Assembly: GCF_014646195.1 (NCBI RefSeq)
Contig: NZ_BMMZ01000003.1
Location: 372,001-436,000 of the forward strand
Length of the DNA: 64,000 bases
Source: Microlunatus endophyticus
GTDB taxonomy: Bacteria; Actinomycetota; Actinomycetes; Propionibacteriales; Propionibacteriaceae
Direction: 5' to 3'
Shown: positions 8,188 to 17,771 of the stretch, in pieces
Numbering within the stretch: position 1 is the first letter of the stretch
How the letters are laid out: every line of letters starts with the position of its first letter
Position numbers and translations under genes: made by a program
Notes under the pieces: generated by a model
The model's database searches: none
What the model was told of the DNA's origin: nothing
Seen by the model: only the letters and a program-made list of their open reading frames with translations

Positions 8188-9189
8188 TCAGGCGAACAAT
8201 TCGGCGAACCACTCCAAGCGACGGCCGGTGTTGTAGTCGCCTCCACCCTCATGATCGTTGTGCGTGTACACATCGATCGACTTCTCGGGATTTCCGCCGT
8301 CCTCGCCGTAGAAGTTGTAGGCGGCGTAGACCGTCGACGGCGGACAGGTCAGGTCCATCAGCCCGACCGAGAACAGCGCCGGCGCTTTCGCCCGCTTGCC
8401 GAGATTGACGCCGTCGAAATACGACAGCGTGCGGTACGCGACCGGGACCAGGTCGCGCCAGCCCGCCAGGTAGCGGGTGATTTCGTGGTAGGGATCCCGG
8501 TCGGTGATCTGGATGGCGCGAGCGAAGTGGGAGAGGAACGGCACATTCGGCGCACATCCAGCAAGATCGATTCCGACGTAGGGCGCCAGTCCCGCAGCGG
8601 CGATCGACAATCCGCCACCCTGACTGCCGCCGGTGACGACGATCTTGGACGAGTCGACCAGCGGATTGCCGCGGACGGCCTCGAGGCAGCGGACGGTGTC
8701 GGTGTAGACGCGCCGGTAGTAGTACGCCTTCGGGTCGGTCAGGCCGGCTGTCATGAAGCCCGGGGTGTGGTGCAGGCCCGCGTCACTGCTCAGGTCCGGG
8801 GTCGACTCGTAACCGCCGCTTGCCCAGCCTTGACCGCGGGTGTCCATGATCACGTACGCCCAGCCGGCGGCTGCGAAGGTCTGCCGGGAGAACGGCAGTC
8901 CGCGCCCGCCGGAGTAGCCCAGATACTCCACGACGGTCGGCAGCGGACCTTCGGCGCCGGCCGGTGTGATGAACCATCCCTTGACCCGGGTGCCCCCGAA
9001 TCCGGAGAAGGTCAGATCGTAGGTGTCGAACACCGGCGTCCCGGTCTCGATCTTGACGAACGTCGGGTCAAGATCGAACTGTCCTGCCTCGGTGAGCGTC
9101 GAGGTCCAGAACTCGTCGAAATCGTCCGGCTCGGCCACCGTCGGCCGATATGCCTGGAGTTGATCAAGAGCCATGTCGAATTGCGCCAT
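8188..9189 (-). CDS. Acetylxylan esterase / cephalosporin-C deacetylase (CE7) family
   Basis: 333 residues from ATG at 9189 (AGGA 9 bases upstream); the open frame extends to 9261 but would overlap the divergent neighbour's start. The alpha/beta-hydrolase catalytic residues are clear: nucleophile in VVTGGSQGGGLS, Asp in FSVGLMDLTCPPSTVY, and His in THNDHEGGG near the C-terminus. CE7 enzymes remove acetyl groups from xylo-oligosaccharides and similar compounds. No signal peptide is evident, so action on imported oligosaccharides is likely. Confidence 0.9.
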   Translation of the reverse strand: MAQFDMALDQLQAYRPTVAEPDDFDEFWTSTLTEAGQFDLDPTFVKIETGTPVFDTYDLTFSGFGGTRVKGWFITPAGAEGPLPTVVEYLGYSGGRGLPFSRQTFAAAGWAYVIMDTRGQGWASGGYESTPDLSSDAGLHHTPGFMTAGLTDPKAYYYRRVYTDTVRCLEAVRGNPLVDSSKIVVTGGSQGGGLSIAAAGLAPYVGIDLAGCAPNVPFLSHFARAIQITDRDPYHEITRYLAGWRDLVPVAYRTLSYFDGVNLGKRAKAPALFSVGLMDLTCPPSTVYAAYNFYGEDGGNPEKSIDVYTHNDHEGGGDYNTGRRLEWFAELFA

Positions 9190-9259
9190 GGCTGTTGATC
9201 CTAGAGTCGCTCTGATCTTTCGCCCGACGAGACTGTCCACCATCTCGTAGGGTGATTGC

Positions 9260-9754
9260 ATGGCTGACCATCGTCTGCTGCTGCTGCGTCATGCGCAGGC
9301 TGCCGATTACGCGTCCGGGGTCAAGGATCACGAGCGTCCGTTGACCGACTTCGGAATCGAGCAGGCGACTGCTGTCGGTGCTGCACTCCGCGGCCGCGGC
9401 GTACGGATCGAGCAGGTCCTGTGTTCTTCGGCGACCCGGACTCGACAGACCTGGAACGCCCTCGGTATCGATGCACCGGTCGAATACAGCGACAGCATCT
9501 ACAACGCCGGCGCTGATTCGATCTTGGACTCGGTGCAGCTGCTCGACGAGGCGGTGGGCACCGCACTGGTGATCGGACACGGACCTGGAGTGCCGACCCT
9601 GGCTGTCCAGTTGGCCGGCCCCGGATCAGATCAGCACGGCCTCGACGTGATCATCACCCGCTATCCGGTCGCCACGGTGAGTGAGTTCGACGTCGACGGG
9701 CCCTGGGCAGATCTTCGGGTTGCCAGGCTCAACTGGCTACGGCTTGCCGCGTGA
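9260..9754 (+). CDS. SixA-like phosphohistidine phosphatase (histidine phosphatase superfamily)
   Basis: 164 residues. The superfamily signature LLLLRHAQAAD near residue 5 contains the catalytic RH, and the second conserved His lies in LVIGHGPGVPTLAVQL. Length and the short form without an inserted lid match the SixA group, which removes phosphate from histidine on phosphotransfer proteins. Its substrate here is unknown; no histidine kinase is adjacent. It is divergent from the CE7 esterase with 70 bases between starts. Confidence 0.85.
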   Translation: MADHRLLLLRHAQAADYASGVKDHERPLTDFGIEQATAVGAALRGRGVRIEQVLCSSATRTRQTWNALGIDAPVEYSDSIYNAGADSILDSVQLLDEAVGTALVIGHGPGVPTLAVQLAGPGSDQHGLDVIITRYPVATVSEFDVDGPWADLRVARLNWLRLAA

Positions 9755-10006
9755 CCCGAGTGATGAAACGGTGCACGACGCTGAGCTGACCAAAAGATTA
9801 CGGCGACTTTTGCAGGTTTCGGTCAGTAACGCCCACGTCGCCCCCGCTGGCGCGCTAACATCAGTGCATCTCGGGGGAGAAATCTACGAAGTGTTTCCGC
9901 GTCTGCGGTGCGCTGCGTAGTGTCTTGGTCTTGCCAATCCCTCCTCCGTGATGCACAACACGCCGCCTGAGGCGTGCATATCGGGGGATATCGGGGGATA
10001 TCAGGC
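9755..10006 (+). promoter_or_regulatory. Leader region upstream of the polysaccharide locus
   Basis: About 250 bases without a convincing gene. CATCTCGGGGGAGA at 9867-9880 is a strong ribosome-site-like sequence; 9 bases later GTG at 9890 would encode a 9-residue peptide (MFPRLRCAA) ending at 9919, a possible but unproven leader peptide. An interrupted inverted repeat (ATGC...ACGCC/GGCGT GCAT) spans 9952-9979. Next come two copies of TATCGGGGGA (9979-9998), the second serving as the ribosome site of the priming transferase. No consensus promoter is assigned. Confidence 0.4.
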
Positions 10007-11563
10007 ATGTCAGTTACTGACAATGCCGTCGCGCTCCTCGGCGAGACCAGACTGGCCATTGCCGAGGAGCACGACGGTGTACACACCGTTGCGGCCGAGA
10101 CCGCAGACTTCATGGGCGACGCGCTGGAGCGTCAGGCTCGACGATTCGCCAACAGAGCCACTGACTTCCGCACCTGGAGCCAGCGCTATCTGCGCCGGGT
10201 GGTCGGAGTTGACGCGCTCGCCGGGCTTGCTGCCGTCATGGTTGCGGCGCTGGTGCCACGCGGGCTGCGCCCCCAGGAACTCAACGAGTGGTTGCTGCTT
10301 GGCGCCATCGGACTGGTTGCCTGGCCCTTCTGGGTCGGGGCATCGAAGGGCTACCGCCGAAAGCACGTCGGCGTCGGCAGCACCGAGATCGCAGCGGTGG
10401 TCCGAGCCCTGGCAGTGGTGATTGTCGCGGCGGCCCTGCCGACCGCGTGGTTCGGTACCGAAGGCCTCCTCAAGTCGGTTGCCGTCGCGGCGCCGGCTGC
10501 GGCGTTTGCAAGCACTGGCGCCCGGGTCGCGTGGCGCCAGCATCTCCGTAAGTCGCAGCGATCCGGTGGCAATCTGCGCCGGGTGATCATGGTCGGCAGC
10601 CCTGAAGCCGTCCAAGAGTTGTGTGCCGCCGTCGAGCGCGAACGCACCATGGGCATGCGGGTTGCCGGTGTATGCGTGCCGGCTGCTGAGTTGGATCGGG
10701 CTCGCGAGATGGGGCTGCCGGTCGCCGGTGACCTCGATCACGTCGCGGCAATCGCCTCGGAATTGGACTGCCACGCCGTGGCCGTGACGGGTGCTGACGC
10801 CATGCGTCCGACATTTGTCCGGAGCCTTGCCTGGTCGCTCGAGAGCGTCGACGTCGACCTCTTGGTGCATCCGGGTCTGGTTGACGTCGCCAGGCCTCGC
10901 ATGCACATCCAGACCTACAGCAGCACCGCGATGCTGCACGTGGAGCAACCGCACTTCGACGGATTCACGCGCCGCATCAAGCGGGCGATGGACATCGCGA
11001 TCACCAGTGTGGGTTTGTTGGTGATCGCCCCGTTGTTGGCAATCGTCGCGCTCGTGATCAAGCTCGACGACCGTGGTCCGATCGTCTTCCGGCAAACCCG
11101 GATCGGGATCGACGGCAAGCCATTCACGATGTTGAAGTTCCGATCCATGTGCGTCGACGCCGAACAGAAGCTGGCTGCGTTGATGGCCGAGAACGAAGGC
11201 GCCGGCCCGCTCTTCAAGATCGAGCACGATCCCCGGATCACTCGTGTGGGCAGGATTCTGCGCAAGTACTCCATCGACGAACTCCCTCAGCTCTTCAACG
11301 TCCTGTCCGGGTCGATGTCGCTGGTCGGCCCGCGGCCGCCCCTTCAGTCGGAGGTCGATGAGTACGCCGAATCAGTCCGCCGTCGGCTGAAGGTCGTTCC
11401 GGGGCTGACTGGCCTGTGGCAGGTCAGCGGACGGTCGTTGCTCACGTGGGAAGAGAGCGTGCGCCTCGATCTCAAGTATGTGGAGAACTGGTCCATCGGT
11501 CTCGATCTGGCGATCATCTTCAAGACCGCGTACGCGGTGTTCGCGAAGCGTGGAGCGTTTTGA
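10007..11563 (+). CDS. Priming polyprenyl glycosylphosphotransferase (exopolysaccharide initiation)
   Basis: 518 residues from ATG at 10007 (GGGGGA 10 bases upstream). The N-terminal half has predicted membrane helices around residues 65-155 and a Rossmann-like segment VIMVGSPEAVQELCAAVERE. The C-terminal half is the bacterial sugar transferase domain: a helix followed by KRAMDIAITSVGLLVIAPLL, GPIVFRQTRIGIDGKPF, LKFRSMCVDAE, and ending in LTGLWQVSGRS. Such enzymes transfer a sugar-1-phosphate onto undecaprenyl phosphate at the membrane, the first step of Wzx/Wzy polysaccharide assembly. It heads a short forward block with the acyltransferase. Confidence 0.93.
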   Translation: MSVTDNAVALLGETRLAIAEEHDGVHTVAAETADFMGDALERQARRFANRATDFRTWSQRYLRRVVGVDALAGLAAVMVAALVPRGLRPQELNEWLLLGAIGLVAWPFWVGASKGYRRKHVGVGSTEIAAVVRALAVVIVAAALPTAWFGTEGLLKSVAVAAPAAAFASTGARVAWRQHLRKSQRSGGNLRRVIMVGSPEAVQELCAAVERERTMGMRVAGVCVPAAELDRAREMGLPVAGDLDHVAAIASELDCHAVAVTGADAMRPTFVRSLAWSLESVDVDLLVHPGLVDVARPRMHIQTYSSTAMLHVEQPHFDGFTRRIKRAMDIAITSVGLLVIAPLLAIVALVIKLDDRGPIVFRQTRIGIDGKPFTMLKFRSMCVDAEQKLAALMAENEGAGPLFKIEHDPRITRVGRILRKYSIDELPQLFNVLSGSMSLVGPRPPLQSEVDEYAESVRRRLKVVPGLTGLWQVSGRSLLTWEESVRLDLKYVENWSIGLDLAIIFKTAYAVFAKRGAF

Positions 11564-11593
11564 GGTCGTGAGACAAGTGATGCGGAGATACCG

Positions 11594-12676
11594 TTGACGA
11601 CACTCGGCACCGTATTCGATCGTCGCCAAAACGGGCTGAACCTCCTGCGGCTGATCTTGGCAGCAGGTGTGATCGTTTGGCACGCCTTTCCCCTCTCCGG
11701 ACACACCCTCGGTTTCGCCCCTGCCAGCCAACTGCTGGGCAATGTTTCGGTCGACGGCTTCTTTGCGATCTCTGGCTTCCTGATCACCGGTTCGTGGCTC
11801 AGTCGTCCGCGTCTGTTGTCCTTCCTACGAGCACGCGCGCTCAGGCTGCTTCCAGGCTTCTATGTCTGCTTGCTTTTTACTGCTCTCGTCCTTGCACCGG
11901 TCATGGTGACCTTGACAGGAGGAAGCCTGCGGCTTGCTGATGAGCTGGCGTATATGCGGGCCAACGGTCTGCTGTGGGTGACCCGCTACGACATCTCCGG
12001 TATCCCCACAGGGGTGCCGTACGAACACGTCTGGAACGGCTCGATCTGGACTCTCGCCTGGGAGGCGATCTGCTACCTCGGCGTAGCCGTACTCGGCCTT
12101 ATCGGCTTGATCCGACGAGTGCCGGTCGTCATTGCCCTATTCGGCGCCGTGCTTCTCCTTGCGCTAGCAAGAGACCTTGGCGTCGTCCACCACCAGACGT
12201 ATCTGATCGGGACAGGCGCACGGTTCGCGCTGATGTTCCTCGCTGGCACGCTCATCCAATTGCTGGCTCCCCGGATTCCGGTCACCCCGCTACTGAGCGC
12301 GGTTGCGGCCCTATTGGTCGCGGTCGCGGCGTTCTTGCCCGACTACCGCCTGCTGGCCGCGATTCCGTTGGCGTACTTGTTGATCGTGATCGGCGCGGCG
12401 ATCCGATCACCAAAACTACAACTCCGCAACGACATCTCGTACGGGGTGTATGTATATGCGTTCCCGGTCCAGCAGTCGCTTGCGATGCTCGGCGCCTGGA
12501 AGCTCGGCGTGCCCGTGTTTGCCCTTCTCGGAATCCTTATGACAGCGCCGTTCGCAGCAGCGTCCTGGTTCGGCGTGGAACGCCACGCACTTCGCCTGAA
12601 GTCCCTTACGTTACGGCGATCCGTCCAGCCAGTCGGCCAGGATTCCTTCGTGAAGATCGGACGCGTCGACTCCTAG
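11594..12676 (+). CDS. Acyltransferase 3 family membrane protein
   Basis: 360 residues; TTG start at 11594 with GGAGA 5 bases upstream, and no in-frame ATG/GTG alternative before it. About ten hydrophobic segments. Family hallmarks: GLNLLRLILAAGVIVWHAFPL (first helix with the conserved His), VDGFFAISGFLITGSW, and the basic loop FLRARALRLLPGF. These enzymes usually O-acetylate sugars of surface polysaccharides. It follows the priming transferase by 30 bases and is probably co-transcribed. Confidence 0.9.
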   Translation: MTTLGTVFDRRQNGLNLLRLILAAGVIVWHAFPLSGHTLGFAPASQLLGNVSVDGFFAISGFLITGSWLSRPRLLSFLRARALRLLPGFYVCLLFTALVLAPVMVTLTGGSLRLADELAYMRANGLLWVTRYDISGIPTGVPYEHVWNGSIWTLAWEAICYLGVAVLGLIGLIRRVPVVIALFGAVLLLALARDLGVVHHQTYLIGTGARFALMFLAGTLIQLLAPRIPVTPLLSAVAALLVAVAAFLPDYRLLAAIPLAYLLIVIGAAIRSPKLQLRNDISYGVYVYAFPVQQSLAMLGAWKLGVPVFALLGILMTAPFAAASWFGVERHALRLKSLTLRRSVQPVGQDSFVKIGRVDS

Positions 12677-12765
12677 ACGGCATGCAGCGACGCCGGTTGG
12701 TTGACCGGGGTAGTAGGCCGGGCCTCACTCACAAGATTCGCGGTGGGTTACCGAGTAGTGGCTCC

Positions 12766-13515
12766 CGCTCGGCCTATCCGACAAGCACGCAGGTCTGTCG
12801 CAGCGGCGATCGATGGTGTGTCGGGTGAGTTGTTCTAGTCGAGGTTAACTCCTGATCCGGGCAGATCCGGTCCTGGTTGGCCGGTCTGCCGGGTCCGGTC
12901 GCGGTGGGTCTATGAGGCGGGGCCGACGGGTTCGGGCCGTCCCGTGTCCTGACCGAGGCCCGGATCCGCTGCGAGATGGTGGCGCCGCCGAAGCTGCAGC
13001 GGCCGGCTGGTGATCGGGTCACGGCTGATGCCCGGGATGCGGTGCATCTGGCGCGGCTTTTTCGGCTGGACGATCACACGTCGGTGGCGGGCCGTCGGTC
13101 GAGCAGGCGGCAGCAGGGACCTGGTTCGGTGTAGGGAGGACTGCCGAGAGGATCTGCGGCCCCGGCATCGGCTGTCTGTCGACTGTTACTGCGGCATTCA
13201 CTGTCCGTGGCCAGTTCGGCGATCGCAGCATCCAGCCTCTTGCACGCCATCCGAGCATCGGTTGGGATGCTTGGGTGGCATCTCCGCGCTTGCCGAGAGT
13301 TCCGGCTGACCGTGGAGATCGGCGACTGGACCAGTTCACCGGCGCCTCGATCGGCCCGTCCATCGGTCTGGTCCCTGGGAGAGCTGCTCCGACCAATCGC
13401 GCAGCCAGGGGCCAAATCACCCAAGACCGGGAACGGCCACGCCCGCCAGCTGCTGGTTACAGTGGCTTGGTACTGCCGGCACCCCTACCGAATCGACAAG
13501 CGCCGACCGATTGGT
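12766..13515 (+). mobile_element. Decayed IS110-family transposase remnant
   Basis: No intact frame, but successive stretches in shifting forward frames read like an IS110 transposase. They are AAAIDGVSGELF (about 12800), then YEAGPTG (12911), then RIRCEMVAPPKLQRPAGDRV followed by DARDAVHLARLFRLDD (12961-13076). SRDLVRCREDCREDLRPRHRL (about 13112-13175), RLGCLGGISAL (about 13259), VEIGDWTSS/FTGASIGPSIGLVPG (13312-13378) and KTGNGHARQLLVTVAWYCR (13424-13480) come after. At least four frame changes or stops separate them, and roughly 110 residues between RHRL and RLGCL are missing. The element is dead. It lies between the acyltransferase and the stop of the Wzz/kinase gene. The flanks 12677-12765 and 13516-13577 show nothing else. 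Confidence 0.85.
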
Positions 13516-13577
13516 GACGATCTGACTTCTGATATGTCGTGGGTGTTCTGGCGGGGGATGCGACTCCGTTGAACTAG

Positions 13578-15083
13578 TTAGCGGACGGGCACAACGCTCG
13601 ACGTCGTGGCATCGTTGTGTATTGCAGACTCCGTGACCCGGCGCGAATCTCCTGCAGCTGCGTGTTCCGGGGACCGATGCGCAACAGGCGATTCCGCAGA
13701 CCCAAGGATGGTCCCGGTCCCAGACCCGGACTTCCCCTGGGCGCGGTAGTAGTTGTAACCGTCACGTCGGCGCTTGCGCGGCACTCGATTGATCACCACG
13801 CCCACGACATGTGCATCGACGGCATTCAGAGCGCCGATGGCATGTGCGATAGCCGGCTTTTTTGTGCGTCCATAGCGCGCAATCATCACGACGCCATCGA
13901 CCTTGACGGATATCACAGCGGCGTCGGTCACCGGCAGGAGTGGCGGTGTGTCGATCAGCACGATGTCGTACTCCGCGCGGAGCTTGGCCAGCAGGTCTTC
14001 CATCCGCGAGCTGCCGAGCAACTCCGACGGGTTCGGGGGAATGGACCCTGCAGACATGATCGACAAGCGGTCAGTGTCTCCCCATGACTGGATGACGTCC
14101 GACGGCTCGACTTGCCTCGCCAGCACGTTGGTCAGCCCCACCGCACCCTCGACCCCGAAGTAGTCGGCAATCGACGGACGTCGGAGATCGGCATCGAGCA
14201 GGACAACACGATGGCCAGCCTCAGCGAAGGCGACCGCAAGGTTGGCCGACACACCAGACTTTCCTTCGGCGGCTGAAGATGAGGTCACTGCGATCACGCC
14301 CAACGGATGATCGACGTCGACAAATTGCAGAGCCGTACGCAGCTTTCGAAATGCCTCGGCCCGTTCGGAGCCGTCCCGCCAATCGGTGATCAGCGGGGAG
14401 CGCCCACGCCTTGCCGCGGACCGATCGAAGGGAATCCTGCCCAATCCGGGCAGCGAACCGAGCTGGGCCGCGTCGCGGATCCTGGTGTCGAGGCGATCGC
14501 GGGCGATGGCGGCGACCATGCCGATGATCAGGCCCCCGAGGAACCCGCCACCGAGATCGATCTTCTTTTTCGGAGAGTACGGATACTGCGGCACAGCTGC
14601 ACGACCCGCGATCGCAAAGTCGACAACCGGCTCACCCTGTGCCGACTTGGGCGACAGTTGACGAACGGTCTTGCCCAGCTGTTCGGCCACGGCGTTCGCT
14701 ATCGCAGCCGCCTGTTTCGGGTTGGTGTTGCTGACGGTGATGGTAGTGAGAACGGTGTCGTTCGTCACGGTTGCCGAGATGGATCCAGCAAGGGTGGTGG
14801 GTGTTGTGTCGAGCCTCAGAGAGGCTATAACCGGCTCCAGAACGATCTGTTTTGTTGCGAGCTCTGCGTACGAGGCTAGCTGGGCCTGGGTGTAGTCGCC
14901 CCCCTGCGCAAGATCGCCACCGGAGGTCGCCTGCGGAACGGAGAAATAGACTGTTGCGCTCGATCTGTACATGGGCGTCGCGAAGGCGAATGAAGCTGTG
15001 CCGAGCGCACAGCCGAGTACGACTGCTACGACCAGGTACACCCACCGTCGCCGTAAGGTGCCCAGGAATTCCGTTAGCGTCAT
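13578..15083 (-). CDS. Polysaccharide co-polymerase with fused BY-kinase (Wzz/CpsD type)
   Basis: 501 residues. N-terminal Wzz domain with two membrane segments (WVYLVVAVVLGCALGTASF near residue 14 and LGGGFLGGLIIGMVAAIA near 177) flanks an extracellular loop. The C-terminal tyrosine-kinase domain has Walker A SSSAAEGKSG (268-277; the usual first glycine region is S-A-A), Walker A' VVLLDADLRRP (about 293-303) and Walker B VLIDTPPLL (about 375). A short Tyr cluster (Y443, Y445, Y446) follows KRRR and could be an autophosphorylation site. Such proteins set polysaccharide chain length through phosphorylation cycles. Last gene of the seven-gene reverse operon; 53 bases after the Wzy-like gene. 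Confidence 0.92.
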   Translation of the reverse strand: MTLTEFLGTLRRRWVYLVVAVVLGCALGTASFAFATPMYRSSATVYFSVPQATSGGDLAQGGDYTQAQLASYAELATKQIVLEPVIASLRLDTTPTTLAGSISATVTNDTVLTTITVSNTNPKQAAAIANAVAEQLGKTVRQLSPKSAQGEPVVDFAIAGRAAVPQYPYSPKKKIDLGGGFLGGLIIGMVAAIARDRLDTRIRDAAQLGSLPGLGRIPFDRSAARRGRSPLITDWRDGSERAEAFRKLRTALQFVDVDHPLGVIAVTSSSAAEGKSGVSANLAVAFAEAGHRVVLLDADLRRPSIADYFGVEGAVGLTNVLARQVEPSDVIQSWGDTDRLSIMSAGSIPPNPSELLGSSRMEDLLAKLRAEYDIVLIDTPPLLPVTDAAVISVKVDGVVMIARYGRTKKPAIAHAIGALNAVDAHVVGVVINRVPRKRRRDGYNYYRAQGKSGSGTGTILGSAESPVAHRSPEHAAAGDSRRVTESAIHNDATTSSVVPVR

Positions 15084-15136
15084 CTGTTACCCCTCGATGG
15101 TCGCCGATCGTCCGCCTCGGCTGACCGAGCCAGCCG

Positions 15137-16471
15137 CTAATTTACCCGACCGGATGGCCGGTAAGACGGTTGCCGACTAATAATCTGCAGAGACTCCTGT
15201 GGCCGGAGAGCATTCGAAACCGGCAACACCTGCGGCTTACGAGCACGCAAGGAAGCCTGGGTATACGCAGCCAGCCCGACGGCGAACCAGAAGAAGTCCG
15301 TGTACTGGGTGATGAACGCAACCGTTGCCAAAGTCGGGATCTGAGCCGCGAGAGCGATGGTGGCTGGAGTGGCACGTCGTGCGACGACTGTGCCAACGGT
15401 AACCAGCAGCCCGACCAGGCCGATCACGAGCGCGAACCAGCCGTAGAGGAGTCCGAGGTAGATGAGCTCGCTGTCAATTGACTGGAAGTTTCCGAAGTAG
15501 AGCGTGCCGTCGGTACCACGCACGCCGACAGGCGAGAAGCCTAGTGGGGCGATGTGTGGGACCAAAGCCACCAACCACCCCCGGTAGCTAGCACTGTTCG
15601 CGGCCTCTGAGCCGGCATCCGCCAGCGTCGACGAAACGAATGGCCCAAGTGCCGCCACCAAGGCGCAAACCCCGACGATCACAGCGGCTCTGATCTTCGG
15701 GGCGAGATCGCGCATCAACACGGCCATCATCAGAACGCCGAGAACAGCCCCGATCATCGAGACTCGGCTGAGCGTCACGACGACGCCTGCGCCCATGATC
15801 AGAACCATCAGCATGCGCAGCCAGGTCGGCAGTCTTGCGGCAATGGTCAGCGGCATCGCCAGCGCGACGCTGCTCCCGGCAGCGATCGAGTGCCCGAACG
15901 CCCACTCCGCGCGGGACTGGTCACCGCGAGTCTGGATGGTTCCCCAGGTTGTATAGAGCGGATTGCCTCGTGCGAGCAGTGTGACGAACGGGTTGTAGTT
16001 GGTCAGAAACTCGATGAGCAGCCCGATTCCAACCAATGCGAAGATCACGGCAACAACCCGGTAGATCCAATCTACGCCGACCAGCCGCGGGAACATCCGT
16101 CCAACGATGAAGGGAATAAGCCAGTTGGTCAGTACAACGAACACGGTGGCCCGTGTGCTGCCACCCGTGACTATCGGAATCAGGCAGCTCACGAACAATG
16201 CTGCCACGATGAAGTCAGGAAGGCCGAGGCGCGCGGCGGGGTCGTCTCCGAGCAGTCGCGGGAGCACCGCCAACAGTGCGACGATTCCAACCAGGGTCAC
16301 CGGCATGAAGTAGAGCTTGATCGTCACCCCCATCCAGATCGGGACGAATGCGATCACCACCAGCCAGGCTGCCATGCCCAATCGGGGGCGGGAGTAGATC
16401 AGACCGCCCAGCCCGATCGCCGCGCCGAAGGCCACGAGCAGGATTGGCAGATTGGCGAGGTTAAGCGACAT
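15137..16471 (-). CDS. O-antigen ligase/polymerase-like multi-spanning membrane protein (Wzy candidate)
   Basis: 444 residues from ATG at 16471 (AGGA upstream; overlaps the preceding gene's end by 11 bases). At least ten hydrophobic segments with a larger external loop around residues 290-345 (containing SASYRGWLVALVPHIAPLGF), the topology of Wzy polymerases and WaaL ligases. Sequence conservation in this group is low, so polymerase versus ligase cannot be told apart. Position between the flippase/FrhB pair and the Wzz/kinase supports a polymerase. The frame is open to 16531 but that start would lie deeper in the upstream gene. Confidence 0.78.
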   Translation of the reverse strand: MSLNLANLPILLVAFGAAIGLGGLIYSRPRLGMAAWLVVIAFVPIWMGVTIKLYFMPVTLVGIVALLAVLPRLLGDDPAARLGLPDFIVAALFVSCLIPIVTGGSTRATVFVVLTNWLIPFIVGRMFPRLVGVDWIYRVVAVIFALVGIGLLIEFLTNYNPFVTLLARGNPLYTTWGTIQTRGDQSRAEWAFGHSIAAGSSVALAMPLTIAARLPTWLRMLMVLIMGAGVVVTLSRVSMIGAVLGVLMMAVLMRDLAPKIRAAVIVGVCALVAALGPFVSSTLADAGSEAANSASYRGWLVALVPHIAPLGFSPVGVRGTDGTLYFGNFQSIDSELIYLGLLYGWFALVIGLVGLLVTVGTVVARRATPATIALAAQIPTLATVAFITQYTDFFWFAVGLAAYTQASLRARKPQVLPVSNALRPQESLQIISRQPSYRPSGRVN

Positions 16472-17771
16472 CGTCCTGCGCCGCTCGTCTGCGGCCACGG
16501 ACGGCTCTCCAGCGGGCTCCCTTGGCCTCACCGATGAACTCGCCCAGAAATTGGCGCAACGACGGCGCGGTAGCGATCTCGGTCCTCAACAAGCGATAGC
16601 CACGCACGCGCGGCACACGGCCTCCTGCAAGGACCCGTCCTAACAGCCTCGGGAGAACAACACGGCGCCGACGGGTTTGCAGGGGTTGGATCGCGGCCAC
16701 GTCATCGAGCTTAACCGGATGTAGCTCGACAATTCCGGCCATCTGCGCCGCCATCAAAGCCTCGTGGCCACGGCGGGTACGTGCGATGACCGCCGAATTC
16801 CCCGTAGATTCGCTGAACTGGGGATAGCCACGTGAATCGGCATTCCAGAAGTCCCCAACCGCAATATCGGCATGCTCGCCAGTTCCATCTGGGCAGATCT
16901 TGCACCGAGGCTGAATGTGCGGGCCGAGGTGCTCGCCCCATGACTCCTCGTAATCAACTTCCGCGACGGTGCCCTGCCGGTCGCGAACAGAGAACATGCC
17001 TGGCCAGCCATTGCCTCGATACCTGACTGAGTCGACCTCCGCACCCCCTGCCAGCTTGTCCACGAGCGCATCCGTTGCCAGTTGGGACGGAACACCCGCG
17101 CAGAAGAAGGACAGGATGAACGGGGAGTCCGCCGCTGGCCTGTGCTCAGTCGCGCTGCGGACCGCGTAAGCCTCACAGGGTTTGCCCACGAACGCCACAT
17201 CCGTTCGGCCGGAATCGACGTCGTACGCGGCGGCCACCCCAACCGGTGCGTACCTCGATCCTGACGCAGCGAGCGCGTCGGCCCGGGACCGGATCTTTAC
17301 CGGAACCGTTCGCGACGGCTGTGTTCGCGACGCCGCTGCACCGACCACCTCGGTCGCACGTCCTGACTCGACAAGCCATGACGACAATGCCGTCAGCACA
17401 CCTGCACTGCTGCCGATGTGTCGAACCTGATCATCTGAGGCCCAACCGGACCACGCGGATACGTACAGTCCAAGGGTGGGATGCCGGTTTACGACAGGGG
17501 TCTGAGGGGGACGGATCGTCACGCCGGGGCAGCTCCGCCGAAACCGCCGGCGCACATCGGCAGAATCTGGTCTCCCACCGCCGACCCATGCTGGCCGGGA
17601 GAAGCCCTCAGCATCAAGCCGCATCTCCACGTTGTCCGACAGCGCGGCACAAAGTCCGCAGCCCGAGCAGTTGCCCGCTGCGACGACACGGGCGACGGCC
17701 TGCTCAAAGTCAGATTTGACCGCCATCGCGGGGCGCCCGGCTTTGGAGCGGGTCATGTCCAGCTTGATCAC
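16461..17771 (-). CDS. Coenzyme F420 hydrogenase/dehydrogenase beta-subunit (FrhB/FdhB) family protein
   Basis: 436 residues from GTG at 17771, overlapping the flippase stop by 4 bases (GTGA). An N-terminal ferredoxin-like CSGCGLC sits near residue 37, and a second cysteine set RCKICPDGTGEHADIAVGDFW lies near residue 286; the middle contains FVGKPCEAYAVRSA, all typical of the FrhB N- and C-terminal domains. Family members reduce a flavin using F420H2 or Fe-S electrons. Copies beside polysaccharide pyruvyl transferases are common in surface-glycan loci but their reaction is undefined. Confidence 0.85.
   Translation of the reverse strand: MIKLDMTRSKAGRPAMAVKSDFEQAVARVVAAGNCSGCGLCAALSDNVEMRLDAEGFSRPAWVGGGRPDSADVRRRFRRSCPGVTIRPPQTPVVNRHPTLGLYVSAWSGWASDDQVRHIGSSAGVLTALSSWLVESGRATEVVGAAASRTQPSRTVPVKIRSRADALAASGSRYAPVGVAAAYDVDSGRTDVAFVGKPCEAYAVRSATEHRPAADSPFILSFFCAGVPSQLATDALVDKLAGGAEVDSVRYRGNGWPGMFSVRDRQGTVAEVDYEESWGEHLGPHIQPRCKICPDGTGEHADIAVGDFWNADSRGYPQFSESTGNSAVIARTRRGHEALMAAQMAGIVELHPVKLDDVAAIQPLQTRRRRVVLPRLLGRVLAGGRVPRVRGYRLLRTEIATAPSLRQFLGEFIGEAKGARWRAVRGRRRAAQDDVA

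Noticed and set aside
13516..13577. Second transposase or terminal inverted repeats of the IS110 relic
   Set aside because: IS110 elements usually lack terminal inverted repeats and no second transposase pattern was found in the flanks.
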